Source: Nemopilema nomurai (taxonomy: Eukaryota > Cnidaria > Scyphozoa > Rhizostomeae > Rhizostomatidae). From it: 64,000 bases of DNA. Each line of letters starts with the position of its first letter. Positions within the stretch are counted from its first letter, which is position 1. Both the position numbers and the translations under genes were made by a program. The notes beneath the pieces were generated by a model. The model ran no database searches, was not told the origin of the DNA, and saw only the letters and a list, made by a program, of their open reading frames with translations. The stretch covers positions 393,560 to 457,559 of the forward strand of contig ML133383.1 of the NCBI GenBank assembly GCA_003864495.1. Direction: 5' to 3'. Below, piece by piece: positions 52,383-63,395 of the stretch.

Positions 52383-55300
52383 TTAATTAACAAACACGGC
52401 ATCCCACATTTCCCTGGTTTCTTTCTTTGCTTGAGCATTATCAGTGTAATTCAAACAATCGATATTCCAGAAGGCCAACCCACGAAGTCCAAGATCTTTG
52501 ATGCCGTGGACATACTTCTTAGTCAAACTTTCAGGATCATCGTACCAGATTTGGTGAATGTCGCCGTTAGGCTCCTTGTAATTGAAAAATGGAGACATGC
52601 TCTCCTTGTCAAAATGTCGGCCATCAATCGACATTGGCAAATATTTCGACAATATCTCCGAGTAGGGGTACTGGCGCCCAGCTGCGTCACTGCACTCGAC
52701 CCCCCTAAAGGGAACCTTCTCTATTTCACAGACTTCCTTGTCAAATTTAATGCAACGATAGTTGTACCCGTACCAGGGCAGACCAAGAACCAACTTTTTT
52801 GCAGGTATTCCCATGGCCAGGTATTTGTCGATGCCTAAAACATGTTACAAATCAAACCTGTTTACATATTAAATTTCCCAATTACCATTACCAAAAACAC
52901 CTCAAATCTGCCTGAAAGTTTGAAAAATTGATATATTTCCATCTTTTAAATACTTGTTTGATGGTATTTAGCTTGAAGCCTAGAGATAAGTATCTTCTTC
53001 TTGCCTACATGCGTCATTGTAAAGAATATCATTGAAATTTGCTTGCCATTAGGCCTAAAAAAGGCTTGCAAAGAATGACCACATTCTCCAATGGCTATTT
53101 GTCCGATACAACACAGGAAAAGAAGGCAATTTTTCCAGGAGGAAAAATCAGGCAAATGAAAATAACATGTTTTATCATTTGGAACCACAAAATTCAGAAT
53201 CAGTGGGCCAGTGATGGAAGATCTTGCAAAAAGGACCTTCTTTTCGATGGAATACACTAAAATGTTCACTTAATCGCACCCTTGTTTTCCTAAAACTCTA
53301 GAAAAGTCCGGGGTTTAAATATCTGAGTCAGTCCGCCACGCCATCATACATGGACTCCCAGCCGGCCAGGCATCCGATTTTCATACATGTCAACATAAAG
53401 TTTATGCCTAAGAGCAAATAGATAATAGATTTGCTTGTTCGCGTGCTTAAATATTTCATAAGGCGATTCTAAAATGCTTAGAACCGTTTCGTGACATCAC
53501 GGTATCGTCAAATTATGTCTAAAAGATTAAGGTATATATTGCATTTTCCGGCTTGCTTTCCACTTTACAATCCTTTGTGCTAACTTAGGCCATATGTTCT
53601 GGGTAAAAATGTTTAAACAATTTTACCAAACTGAAGCATGAATGACTGTAGCTTCTCGATGTTTAGACTGTTCACTAATGCTTAGTTTTCTGTTTCGTGG
53701 GAATAGGTAACTTGCTTGCACATGACAGGATTTATGAGTCGCTAATTTATTTTCAAGATAATCCACAAAGTCTGGTAGGATAGCTTTACAACTTTATAAA
53801 TTTCACACTTTCTGCACCGCCGCAATATGGGAGTCTGGAAACGACTCTCAAAACCGCGGGAATCGGACTTGAAGAATTGACGTCAGCAAAGAATAATTCT
53901 TTTGAAGCCCCTCAAACTAATTGCACGATGGAAGAAGCTCACGAAAAACAATTACGTAGCGAGACGTCACGTTACGAAACGAGTAACTACATTTCTTGGA
54001 TCCAAACAATTATCTGAAAGTGATGGAAGCAGCCATTCAGATACTGGTGAGTGCTTTATTACAATTTTTCTTTATAGTAAAAAAATGTGAAAGACGCATG
54101 CATGCACGCGTGGTCGTTGCAAAATGTTCCCTTCCTTTTTCTATTTTTCGTTTTATTTTGGGTTGTTTTTCATCTTTTGCTTCAGAACTACAGCTCTTTT
54201 GCTTTTAATTTCTTGAAAGAAAAGTCCAGAGGATTATTCGACAAAGATTGTGCTGTATGAATATAGTATAAAAATAAACAACACTTTTTGTTAGTGGAAA
54301 CTGCTCAAAAGATTTCTAAGACATCTCAAAACTTCTGAGGTGTCTTAAGGGGCCAACTTGCAAATGGTACATATTCATAATGTTGTATTTAACTTACCTT
54401 TGAAAGTGGTTCCAAATGCAGAATTAGGGCCAGCTGTGCATGCACCATATATTTGACTTCTCTCATCATATGACATAACAATAAGGAAATCTGTCACATT
54501 TGCAATACCTGAGTAGTCATAGCAACGTGAATCAATACAATCAGGTGACCAGGCAACATCAAAAGTGACCTGAAAGCAAATTAGGTATAAAGCAAACAGC
54601 ACAGTGTCAAAGACACGCTGGATTGAAAGTTGCGCTCAAACTGACTATGGCACCCCAATGGTGTTTGCTCAGGCTTTGCATTCTTATAGTAGCAGGGGCA
54701 TTATGCAATTGGCCAGGTTGTATTTACAATGAGCAGACACAGTTAAAAATGTCAATTATAACCAGTCACATGCTCTTCTTATCACCCTCTAGTGTTTTTG
54801 ATCCACACCTGGCTATTAATTCTGTCAGCTTTTGGTTATTTTTCTATGATTGCATACTTTGAGGGGTGTCGGACAAAAAGTACTTTAAGTATGCAAAACC
54901 GCTATTTCTAGCTATTGTGAAGTTTTGTACGGCAAAGCACTTTTTCACAGTTAAAAACTTTAAATATGCTCACCAAAATCATATGAACACTAGGCAAAAA
55001 TGTTCTAACATCCAAGCTTCCAGATCTACTTTTTCTACTTTTCTATTTGCCTTGCAGTAATCCAGAAATCTGTTTTAAACAGCTACCTAATAGACATCTT
55101 CCATAATTATATTTGCAGTTGATTTTAATGGAATTCAAGCACTTACTTGTGATCCTGGAATTTCTGAGTGAAAAGTGTCTGTTATCTCCTTTGAAAACAA
55201 TGTTAGTGCTTCCTCTTCCTTTGATCCTTTCTTAACAGCTTGCTCAATATCAATATTGACTCCATCTGCAAATAACTCTTTTGCATTTCTAGTTGCATTT

Positions 55301-56749
55301 GCAATCAACTCTTTTCGGTAGCTTTCATCTGGCAGCTTGGCCACTGGGAAGTCTATCTTTAAAGTTAGTCGAACCTTCTACAATGTGAAAAGATAAAATA
55401 TTTCAAAAAATTGCAACAAGTAACCAAACCATCAACATATAATTACACAATATCAGTTTACACATACCGTAAATCCTCGAATTGCCCCCCCCCTCGAATA
55501 AGCCCCCCCCTCGAATTATTGATTTTTTACTCCTGAGGTTGCCTTTGGCATTTTAGTGAGTTAACACAAAAATTTATATTTTTGTTAATAATTTGATCAA
55601 ATGTTACTTTATACTTAGATTATTTTTCATACTATGAAAAGAAAGAAATTTCAAAAATTATCTATTTATGTGGCATGTTTGAAGAAATTTTATAAGCCCC
55701 CCCCTCAAATAAGCCCCCATCCAAAAATATAAAAAATAAATAAGCCCCCAGGAGGATAATACGAGGATTTACGGTAAGCTAGATGAGTTTTTATAGTGCC
55801 AGTTTTTGAAATTCTAACTGTCACTTTTATAAAATTTCTAGGAATGAAACTGACCAGGTTCTTATTCAAATTTTCAGATTTGATATTTTTCTAGGCATAT
55901 GGCATTTTACCAACTTAACTTTCTTTAACACACCAAATATAACATGGCTAGGGCTATGTTAGGGGAAAAGTTTTGTATAAAGCAAGTTATGATATCTAAT
56001 GAATTTTAGAAAGTAAGCAGCATTAAGGTTGGTTGGAACTTTGTCAACTTTTTCACAAAAAAATGGAGGAACATAAACCCATTACTTTCACACCAACAAT
56101 TCATTGTATCAAGTGTTTTGTTTTCTAGAAACCTTATACAACAGATACGGAAAGAGCTTAATACAACATATGTATCAACAAAATTGATACTCTCTGATGA
56201 GCATATATTTAGGACATTATTAACAGTAGAGCTTCAATTTAACTTTTCAAAAATCCCACTAAAAACATCCTTTTATGGGGTATACCCATGCACTTCCTCC
56301 TTGTCTCTTTCATCATGAACTTGATATATAACACCCTATTTTTGCAAACAGTAGTTAAGTGGCCTTGGGGTAAATTATTAGGTAGCAGAATATATTTAAC
56401 AATTTAGTGGCAATTAATTATTTAATAAATATATCCATCATCAGACCCCATTTACTTGCGGGACGTTGTCTGCACTACCAGCGCTTACCTTTGAATGGGC
56501 AAAGCATAGGAGCTCTTTATCCCATTTTCCAAAGACAGAGACTGTAGTCAATTTATCGAAATCCCAGTGCCTCCAATTCTCAGTGATTGTGGAAAACCCG
56601 TAGACTTCCTGTCTTGGGCCAATCTTGATTGCAGCACAAAGCGATTTATCTCGACATATGCAAGAGTTGTTTTCCACATTGTTAGTTGCAATGCATGTAT
56701 TGAGAAATAAAGTTAGACCGAATCCAAAAGACAACGCAAAAAGAAGCAT
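52383..56749 (-). CDS. CTBS: Di-N-acetylchitobiase, 4 exons, complete
   Basis: A lysosomal glycoside hydrolase family 18 exo-enzyme that splits GlcNAc from the reducing end of chitobiose cores during glycoprotein breakdown. Exons: 56749-56456, 55377-55147, 54569-54398, 52834-52383, all GT-AG, together exactly 383 codons including the stop; human CTBS is 385 residues. A signal peptide covers residues 1-21 (LLFALSFGFGLTLFL). The GH18 catalytic motif DGVNIDIEQ is complete, with Asp136, Asp141 and the acid Glu143. Other conserved blocks are TTVSVFGKWDKELLCFAHSK, VTFDVAWSP, DFLIVMSYDE, LPWYGYNYRC, PFRGVECSDAAGRQ and QIWYDDPESL. The ATG at 56749 leads directly into the signal peptide. The first intron carries a MITE. 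Confidence 0.94.
55467..55774. mobile_element. MITE with TA target duplication
   Basis: A 308-bp element with inverted ends CCGTAAATCCTCG on the left and its exact complement on the right, flanked by TA at 55465-55466 and 55775-55776. Subterminal C-rich stretches (AATAAGCCCCCCCC) occur on both sides of an AT-rich core. It has no coding capacity. The TA flanks point to a Tc1/mariner-superfamily source. It lies in the first intron of the chitobiase gene. Confidence 0.82.
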
Positions 56750-56845
56750 GTTTGTGTTGTTATATAAAATAATTTACAAACTGAATCCAACCAGCTACAA
56801 AATCGAGCCTGTTATCTCTGGTTCACTGGTTTTCAATACGAGGCA

Positions 56846-56859
56846 TTTTGGCGGGAAAA
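56846..56859. promoter_or_regulatory. E2F-type site upstream of chitobiase
   Basis: TTTTGGCGGGAAAA is a full match to the E2F consensus and lies about 100 bp before the chitobiase ATG, within promoter range. Whether it acts on this gene is inference. Confidence 0.4.
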
Positions 56860-56910
56860 ATAATTTGTCAAGAGTACCAGTAAAGAATGCCAGTATTCGC
56901 CATTATACCC

Positions 56911-57110
56911 GAAGTGTGTTTGCAAGTCTTTGGGGAAAGGGTTGTTTGGAAGTCTTTGGGAGAAGTGGTGTTTGCAAGTCTTTGGGAGAAGTGGTGTTTG
57001 CAATTCTTTGGGAGAAGAGGTGTTTGCAATTCTTTTGGAGAAGAGGTGTTTGCAAGTCTTTGGGAGAAGGGGGTTTGCAAGTCTTTGGGGGAAGGGGTGT
57101 TTGGAAATCT
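56911..57110. repeat. 24-bp minisatellite, about 8 copies
   Basis: The unit resembles GTGTTTGCAAGTCTTTGGGA plus GAAG. The period is a multiple of three and lacks stops, so open frames with octapeptide repeats appear in several frames on both strands. It lies 160 bp upstream of the chitobiase start. Confidence 0.92.
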
Positions 57111-57822
57111 CGAGGCATAGAATGCCTGGGCTTGAGGGGCAAAAATAGGGGCCGATAAAATTCTGGGGGGCAAGGCCCCTCGTAGAGGGCCACTGTGAGT
57201 CTAGTTCGCCTGTAAGATTTGCTTCGTGTAAGTGGTTATCAATTTGAATAAAAAATATTTCCCAAATGCATGGGGTTGGGAAGCAGTAGAAGAGCCAGTA
57301 GAAACACTAAAAAGTAGTTCTGAGAAGCACAGGGCACGCAATACATTTTATGTAGTTCTGGACACTGTATTAGAATCGAAGAGAATCTCATCGTAGTGAA
57401 CAAGAACCTTCTCTTCTCGCTCGCCAGCTTTTATCAACCGTTCAAGATGTTAGGAAAATTGAATAATTAGGATGAAAGAACAGAATGTGATTCTTCAGGG
57501 CCATAATGATTAATAGGAAAATAATCACGACCTGGAAAACTAGAAACCGGTCACGGTCTTTAGACTCGTAGAAAATCGGGGCAACGCCCTTTTAAGTTCT
57601 ATTTTGTGCGAGGCGAAATTCTGCTGCTGGTGCAATTATTCAAACTTCAACTGGATTGTATTTTTGGCCTTGGGAAAACTTGAAGACCACATTTTGCAAA
57701 AGTGGGCAGAGGTGTCCAGAAACATCCATTCCCCCTGGGCACCCCACTGATTCTAAAAGTAAAGTTATTCAAGTACAGTAAGTACAGTTTTCACTGACTA
57801 CAGCTATACGTGGCCATGATAG

Positions 57823-57841
57823 TTTATTTTTTTATTTTTTT
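57823..57841 (-). terminator. A-rich tract with AATAAA after H6PD
   Basis: Read on the minus strand it is a 19-nt A-rich tract (runs of seven A) ending in AATAAA. It could be the H6PD polyadenylation signal or the remains of a poly(A) tail if the gene is a retrocopy. Confidence 0.35.
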
Positions 57842-58115
57842 ACGATTGATTCCTCTCAACTTTTCTAGAATGGTAAGAACTCAAGTAGAAAAGTTGAAGG
57901 TCAGTTCCTGAGCTCTGTATGTTTTGCAAAATGAGCTTCAACATTGCATTTCAAGATTATTAAACATTCTAAGCATAACATTAACAGACTCATCAAGCAA
58001 TCAAAACGCATTTCATACATTATGCTTCCATTTATCTACAAAATTATTGTAAAATGTGCTTGGTAAGCTTTCACAGACAAACATTTTTCCATTCTCTTTC
58101 AAAATTAAGAGTGAT

Positions 58116-60618
58116 TTAGTCATAAGCTATCTCATCTATATACCAACTAACATAATATTTACTTGATTTCAACATTGTGATAGGCAAACCTGACAAGTGG
58201 AGACCTGTCTGGCTTTTAAGCCTTTGAACTATTTCTTTCTTTCCCTGTCCTATAGCAATGATTGACAGTCGTTCTGCAATGTTGATCAGTCTAAGTGTCA
58301 ATGTTGCTCTGGCACTAATATCCTTTTCTGGTCCACTCTCATTAGTATCTACAAATTCAGATGATTGAATAGTCTCTCTGTCACCAGGAAAAATTGAAGC
58401 AATATGACCATCTTGTCCAAGACCTAGCACTATCATGTCAAACTGCATTGATGGTAGCCAGCCCTGGATCTCTTCTGCATAATCAAAAGCGGTATTTTGT
58501 CTGCAAGCATTTTCCCTTCTACCAGTAAGAATTGGGTGTAGATTTTGATAAGGCAACTGGAGACATAATTGCAGATTATCCATGAGTAGCTTAAAATTGG
58601 ATTTGGTATGGTTCAAAGGAACACACCTCTCATCTACCAGCCATACATGTAAAGTGTCTTTCAACCAGCTGGATTTTTGCTCACAAAGTTTCCTATAGAG
58701 AGGAACTATACTGCTGCCACCAGGAAACGCAATGTGGTATAGCTTTCCCTGCTTATGTGCATCACTAGCTGAAAGAATAATATCAGCTGCCAGCTTTGAA
58801 ATTACAAGATCAGAAACACCTGTAATTAGCCTGCTGCCTAGAAATTTCATTTCTTCTAATGATGAAAATTGAAAACTCTTATCTGCTTGAAAGGATTCAC
58901 TGTTCTTGAAAGGAGATGAAACTGGGTCTGTGGACAATCTTAGTGAATCTGTAAAATAATTAAAATAGAAACCTAATTTTTCAAGGCTCTTTGCATCATA
59001 ATGAACCAAAGGAATATTCCCAGATTTAACAAAATTTTGAACTGCATCCCAAATTCTCCAAGATTCAGATAGTGAGTCACTGTCCACAAACAAATCTTTA
59101 TTTCCTTTATCTATCTGCTGTATAAGAAATGAATATGCATCCATAGTTGAAGATGGCACAAATACTTTGCTTCCATAATTTGAATTTTGTCTCCATCCAT
59201 CAGGGATCTCTAAATTGAGATTTTCAAGACTTGGTGACACTTCAATGGCAGGCCCATTGGCTGATTTGCAGTGGATACAGAATTTGATATAACCATTTTC
59301 AGGAAATTCTCCTTCAAAGGAATCTAAGTTCCCAGCATTAAATTTATAAAACGGCCTAAAATTTATCTTTATAAAACTTGATTTTGTATCCAGCTGCTTT
59401 CCACTCATTAAAATGAACCGAGTTCTTGCAAAGCTTGATGAGTTATGGCTAATCTTCACTGAAGCAAAAGTGGGTGTAGAGAACTCATAAGCTTCTGGTG
59501 TCTTATTTTTTGCTGCAAAGTCTTGCATTAAATGTTCTTGATAGCTAGAATATTGTCCAATGACTGTCTTTCATCTTAGGACTTGGTATTTGTTTTAGAG
59601 CTTCGAGTTTTGATTCAACAAAGTACTTGTGATTCTGCTGTGTTGGTATTCTCATAACAAGCCTTAACAACATCTCTGTTAAGTGGTTTTGCATAACATC
59701 AAGCACAACACCATATTTACTAAAAAACTCAGTTCTTCCTTTGCAGTCAATGCTTTCTTTCATAACAATCTCAACACTTTCAATAAATTTATCATTCCAT
59801 ACCTTTGAAAGTTTTTTCTGATTCTTCATCCTGAAATTCATTATCTCTGCTACTGTCTGTTTACCCAAGTAATGATCTACTCTGAAAACTTGTTCTTCAA
59901 CAAAATATTTTGTAATCAGAGCTTGGAGCTGTGCTGATGAGCTGGCATCATGGCCAAAAGGCTTTTCAAAGACAATTCTCAAAAGCGACTTACTATTCTT
60001 AGGTCTCAGGTATTTGTGGATCATATCTAAGATAAGTGGGTATGCAAAGGGGGGCACAGAAAGGTATATTATTCTAAGACCCTCCTGGGTGTCAGATTCA
60101 GATAGAATTTTGCCCCTAAGTGCTTTATAATCCCTTTCAGATTTTGTCTTGTGATATGAGCATGATTTGCGAAATTCATGAGCATATTGCAAGCATGATT
60201 TCTCTTTTTCTCCACAGAAATAATAGTCTGTAAAGGTCTCATCCATTTTGGCAACTCCTTCATGCTCGTCTGTGCGTCCAGTTGTAAAAATTCTTAATTT
60301 CCTTTGACTCCCAGCTTCACTATATTTCGTACGATAAAGATTGAAGAAACCGCGCCAGAGATATCTCGTAGCGAGATCTCCAAGACCTCCAAATAGTAGG
60401 ACTGTTGTCTGGTGTATGTCCTGAGCACCATCGGGACTTCCTTCATTTCCTTTTAAATCAACCACACTTCTGCTTGGTTTCACATCGCTATTAACTGGCT
60501 GCCAGATAAGAAGCAAGAAGTAAGCCGCTAAAAGAGCCACTCTCATGCTGCGCTTGTAATTGAAGCAATAAATGTTCAAACTACAGGCACAGGAAACTGA
60601 TAAACTAACTCGAGGCAT
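58116..60618 (-). CDS. H6PD: H6PD (GDH/6PGL bifunctional), intronless, one frameshift
   Basis: An ER-lumen enzyme that oxidises hexose-6-phosphate and hydrolyses the lactone, supplying NADPH inside the ER. The first frame (60618-59545) holds the dehydrogenase: a signal peptide best started from Met25 (MRVALLAAYFLLLIW), nucleotide-binding GGLGDLA (77-83), EKPFGHD (218-224) and active-site RVDHYLGK (246-253). The second frame (59528-58116, open from just upstream) carries the end of the dehydrogenase, then the lactonase with FPGGSS, LVDERCVP and LGLGQDGHIASIFPG. Homology passes from frame one to frame two near 59566-59575, where one extra base breaks the reading. Without it there would be 833 codons; human H6PD has 791. 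There are no introns and no other lesions. It may be a sequence error, a new mutation or a young retropseudogene. Confidence 0.9.
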
Positions 60619-60641
60619 TAGTTTTGTTGTTGCTGCTGCAT
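60618..60641 (-). CDS. 7-codon polyglutamine uORF overlapping the H6PD start
   Basis: The upstream ATG at 60641 opens MQQQQQN and its TAA overlaps the A of the main ATG (TAATG). The layout would allow termination-reinitiation control of H6PD. If translation begins at Met25 instead, the role changes. It can be seen directly; function is inferred. Confidence 0.4.
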   Translation of the reverse strand: MQQQQQN

Positions 60642-61347
60642 TTGTTGTTGGTGCTGCCTGAGGGACCTATAACGCGCCCGCGCATTTTCGCTGCAAGCAG
60701 TGTAAGCACTAACCATGTGGTAGAGCTTTAAGTCATAAGGTAGTTTCACACTAAGGGAAACTCAGTCTTGAATTATCATCATCATCACAACAATACCATT
60801 ACTCAAACTCGATTATTACCCAACTGCCACTTATTAGTAAACTAGTAACACGTGAGCAAACATGTATTAAACATGTGATTAGAATGCAAAGTGCAATCCT
60901 ACTACAATCACCCCTTCCTAAAAAAAGAATGCAATTTTTTTACGTGTTGAAATTATGTGATAAAAGAGATCAAGATTAAGATAAAAATACACACAAAAGT
61001 CACTGGATTAAGATAGATTAGCAATCAACTCCATATTTACAGAAATGGTGTACGTACCACCATGTAAAGCACCATCTAGTTTGAGAAGGGGCATGATTTA
61101 ACTTACCAGCGTAAGCGACCATGTCGAGCAAGGATTTCTCTGGCTGAAGGGTAATAGGCGTACACATGCTTACAGGCTTGTGAAGAAATGGCAGGTTTGG
61201 AAGGTAGAGATGATAAGTATTTTCCAAATTGGTATGCAATGGTGACTTGATCAGGATCAATGGGAATGTGGGAAACGGATTAATGAGAACGAAGTTTCCA
61301 ATTCAACTAGTGCATCTTCAGGTAAACGCAAATCATGGCGTTCTGGA
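60642..61347. other. H6PD upstream region, possible retroelement 3' end
   Basis: A short CpG-rich patch (CGCGCCCGCGC-like) lies about 60 bp upstream of the H6PD start. Further right, on the minus strand, an AGGAAGGGG purine run (60911-60919) is followed by TG, the layout of a polypurine tract and LTR start. If so, the H6PD promoter would sit in an LTR. No matching second LTR was found in the window. Confidence 0.3.
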
Positions 61348-61749
61348 TTAGCCACGACTACTAGTTTTTCTATGTTGACAGGGCGTGGTAGAGGTTGACC
61401 AGAAGGAAAAGGACGCAGATTGAGTATCAGAACGATTTAAAAGGATGGCAATGACAATAAAAGGACCATCAAATCGACGCAAAAAGCGAGTAGCTTGACC
61501 AATATTTTTAGGGGAAAGATCTTTGCGCATGTAAACTATTTTTCCTTCGGGAATGGAAAGATGACGAGAATCAGCATCATAAGTTTCACGCTGATTGCGA
61601 CGTAAGTCCGCTTTAATGGCTTTAAACTGAGAATGAGCATCTTTGATACGGGAAACAACATGACGAGCATAATAATCAGCAGGTAAAGGTGTATCAGGGA
61701 GATAAAAAGCAGGCAGATTAGTTTGCAACAGAGTTTTAAATCGTTGCAT
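61348..61749 (-). pseudogene. Integrase C-terminal-like remnant
   Basis: A frame of 133 codons with a coiled region (HVVSRIKDAHSQFKAIKADL), then IPEGKIVYMRKDLSP and LRRFDGPFIVI. This is the linker and SH3-like chromatin- or DNA-binding end of gypsy-type integrases (GDKV...LSPK...KWRGPYVV pattern). The same frame is open somewhat upstream of its first ATG. The catalytic DDE core is missing. Confidence 0.6.
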
Positions 61750-61875
61750 TATCTCTGACGGAACATGAGCATATTGAGGCGTGTCCAGATCTGAAGCGGT
61801 AACAACTTCATTGTAATATTGTACTCGACAGAAAGGTGCCGCATATTATCAGAACGAGGAACTGTGGAATTGGGA

Positions 61876-62967
61876 TTATCGAAATCCAAAAATTCTGACA
61901 AAATAGTGCGCCCGTTGTTTGTTATGGGCGTCAGGAGGAAAATGTGTGTCACTCGCGCGGCGATGTTCGCAATCTGCTGTGGAAACACTATTAGACTCAG
62001 TAACAGTGGCCAAAGACGCAGAAGGACAATTAACGTCAGAAAAAGCTGGCGTGTTGTATTCAAAATACGTTAATAGGTCACTGGTGACACTTTCGGTCGT
62101 AAAGGCAAGAGCGTCATCATATGCGGCTTTGTCGTCTATTGTTTGTGCCCGAACAATGCCAAACAATGAATTAAAAGGCAAGCGAAATTGATCCCTGGTA
62201 GAATGCACGATAACATTGGGGGGAAAAGGGAACTCTGGGGACGGAAAATCATCCGTCCCAGAAGAAGCGGTCGGCTCAGGAGAGACTGCGACCGTGGGAA
62301 CACGTGAATGTTGCCAAAATACTGCATCCTTTGTAGAGGGCGTGAACGTGGACAATGGCTTTGGGAGACGTGAAAGCGAAATAGGCCCACTTAAAATAGA
62401 GACCCCCGAGGCTAGGGAAGAACCTTCTAACCATAACGGCTGAGAAAGTAACGCTGTGCCAAGTAAAGAGGCAGCAAATAGAAGGCATACTGGGATTAGA
62501 TTAAACCCTTTCCCAAGAGCAGGCGCTTCATAAGAACAGGAAGACGAAGGCATAGCAGTTAGCAAGCATGTGAGTTGGGCGGAGGAACCATATGAGCCTG
62601 AATTAGGAAATGCCTGAATTAGGAAATTAGGAAATGCCTGTAAAGGGTTGGAAGGCTCACACTTAATATTAAATTTCATGCTACTGTGATTAAAAAATAC
62701 ACGACGCTGGCTGGGAAACGTACAGGCCTCTGTAGCAATTAAATGGTTGTTTTCGAAGAAAATAGGCCAGCTAGCAGAAGGGTTAGCAACAGAAATACGA
62801 AATGGCTGCTCAAGTTTGTTAAACTTTAAATGAGGACCGTCTTTCGCCACAGTGTCCGCATGGGCTTGACTCACTAAGGAGACTGAGCAACTATCTAAGG
62901 GAAGTGGGAGGGAGACGCCCGCAGAGACAAACTCTGGTCCACAAAATGGTTTTAGCTGCAAGATCAA
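61876..62967 (-). pseudogene. Retroelement protease-like and spacer frame
   Basis: An open frame of 363 codons. Its start (LPLPLDSCSVSLVSQAHADT) resembles the retropepsin active-site strand D-T/S-G-A..S.VS, but the glycine after Asp-Ser is absent, so an active enzyme is unlikely. The long Pro/Ser/Leu-rich remainder matches no domain I know. It follows the gag stop by about 13 bp. Confidence 0.45.
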
Positions 62968-62979
62968 CCCCTGAAACTA

Positions 62980-63395
62980 CTAAGGCGGAGGAACCAGCTT
63001 CTCTAAGGCGTGCTGTGTTTCCTGGAAGCGAAGGGCAAAGTCAGCTACTGTTTCTGCTGGTCCCTGCGCCATCATATAATAGGTCGACAAGAGTTAGCGG
63101 ATGTGTTGTTCTTTGGGAACACCGCGCTGGGCCAGCAAAACTCCAAGGCAAAGATCAAACCATTTGCTTTGATCATCGGCACTAGCATCAGGCGAGGGGC
63201 AAGATGGCTTCGGTTCTTGGCTGCAAAGAATGTCGTAAGCACGAGCATCTTTCGCCACTTGCTGTTTTAAATAGGGCAACCATTGAAAATGAGGAACACC
63301 TATTTTGCTCCGCAAAGCGATCTAAGTCTTCCTTGTCGGTATAACTTGGCAAACTCAAATTTGGAAGGGGAATTCAAGTTCAAATCATTAGCCAT
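62980..63395 (-). pseudogene. Retrotransposon gag remnant, frame-broken
   Basis: It starts with ATG at 63395 (MANDLNLNSPSKFEF), stops near 63303, continues in another frame (GVPHFQWLPYLKQQVAKDAR) and then in a third (MMAQGPAETVADFALRFQET), ending at 62980. The last stretch has the QGP.E.V..FA.RF pattern of Ty3/gypsy capsid proteins. At least two frame changes make it non-functional as read. Confidence 0.6.

Larger units (their letters stand above)
56750..58115. other. Intergenic between chitobiase and H6PD
   Basis: The left part is the chitobiase promoter region with the E2F-like site and the minisatellite. The rest shows no gene. A T-rich run (A-rich on the minus strand) at 57823-57841 lies about 275 bp beyond the H6PD stop and includes an AATAAA signal for that gene. 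Confidence 0.5.
61348..63395 (-). mobile_element. Decayed LTR-type (Ty3/gypsy-like) retroelement
   Basis: Gag-like, protease-like and integrase-C-terminus-like parts follow in the usual order on the minus strand, broken by several frame changes. No reverse transcriptase or RNase H motif can be found between protease and integrase, where about 2 kb would be expected. Terminal repeats were not identified, so the true ends may extend beyond this span or off the right edge. Confidence 0.65.

Noticed and set aside
56625..57193. Several overlapping frames with octapeptide repeats on both strands
   Set aside because: All are generated by the 24-bp tandem repeat, whose length is a multiple of three.
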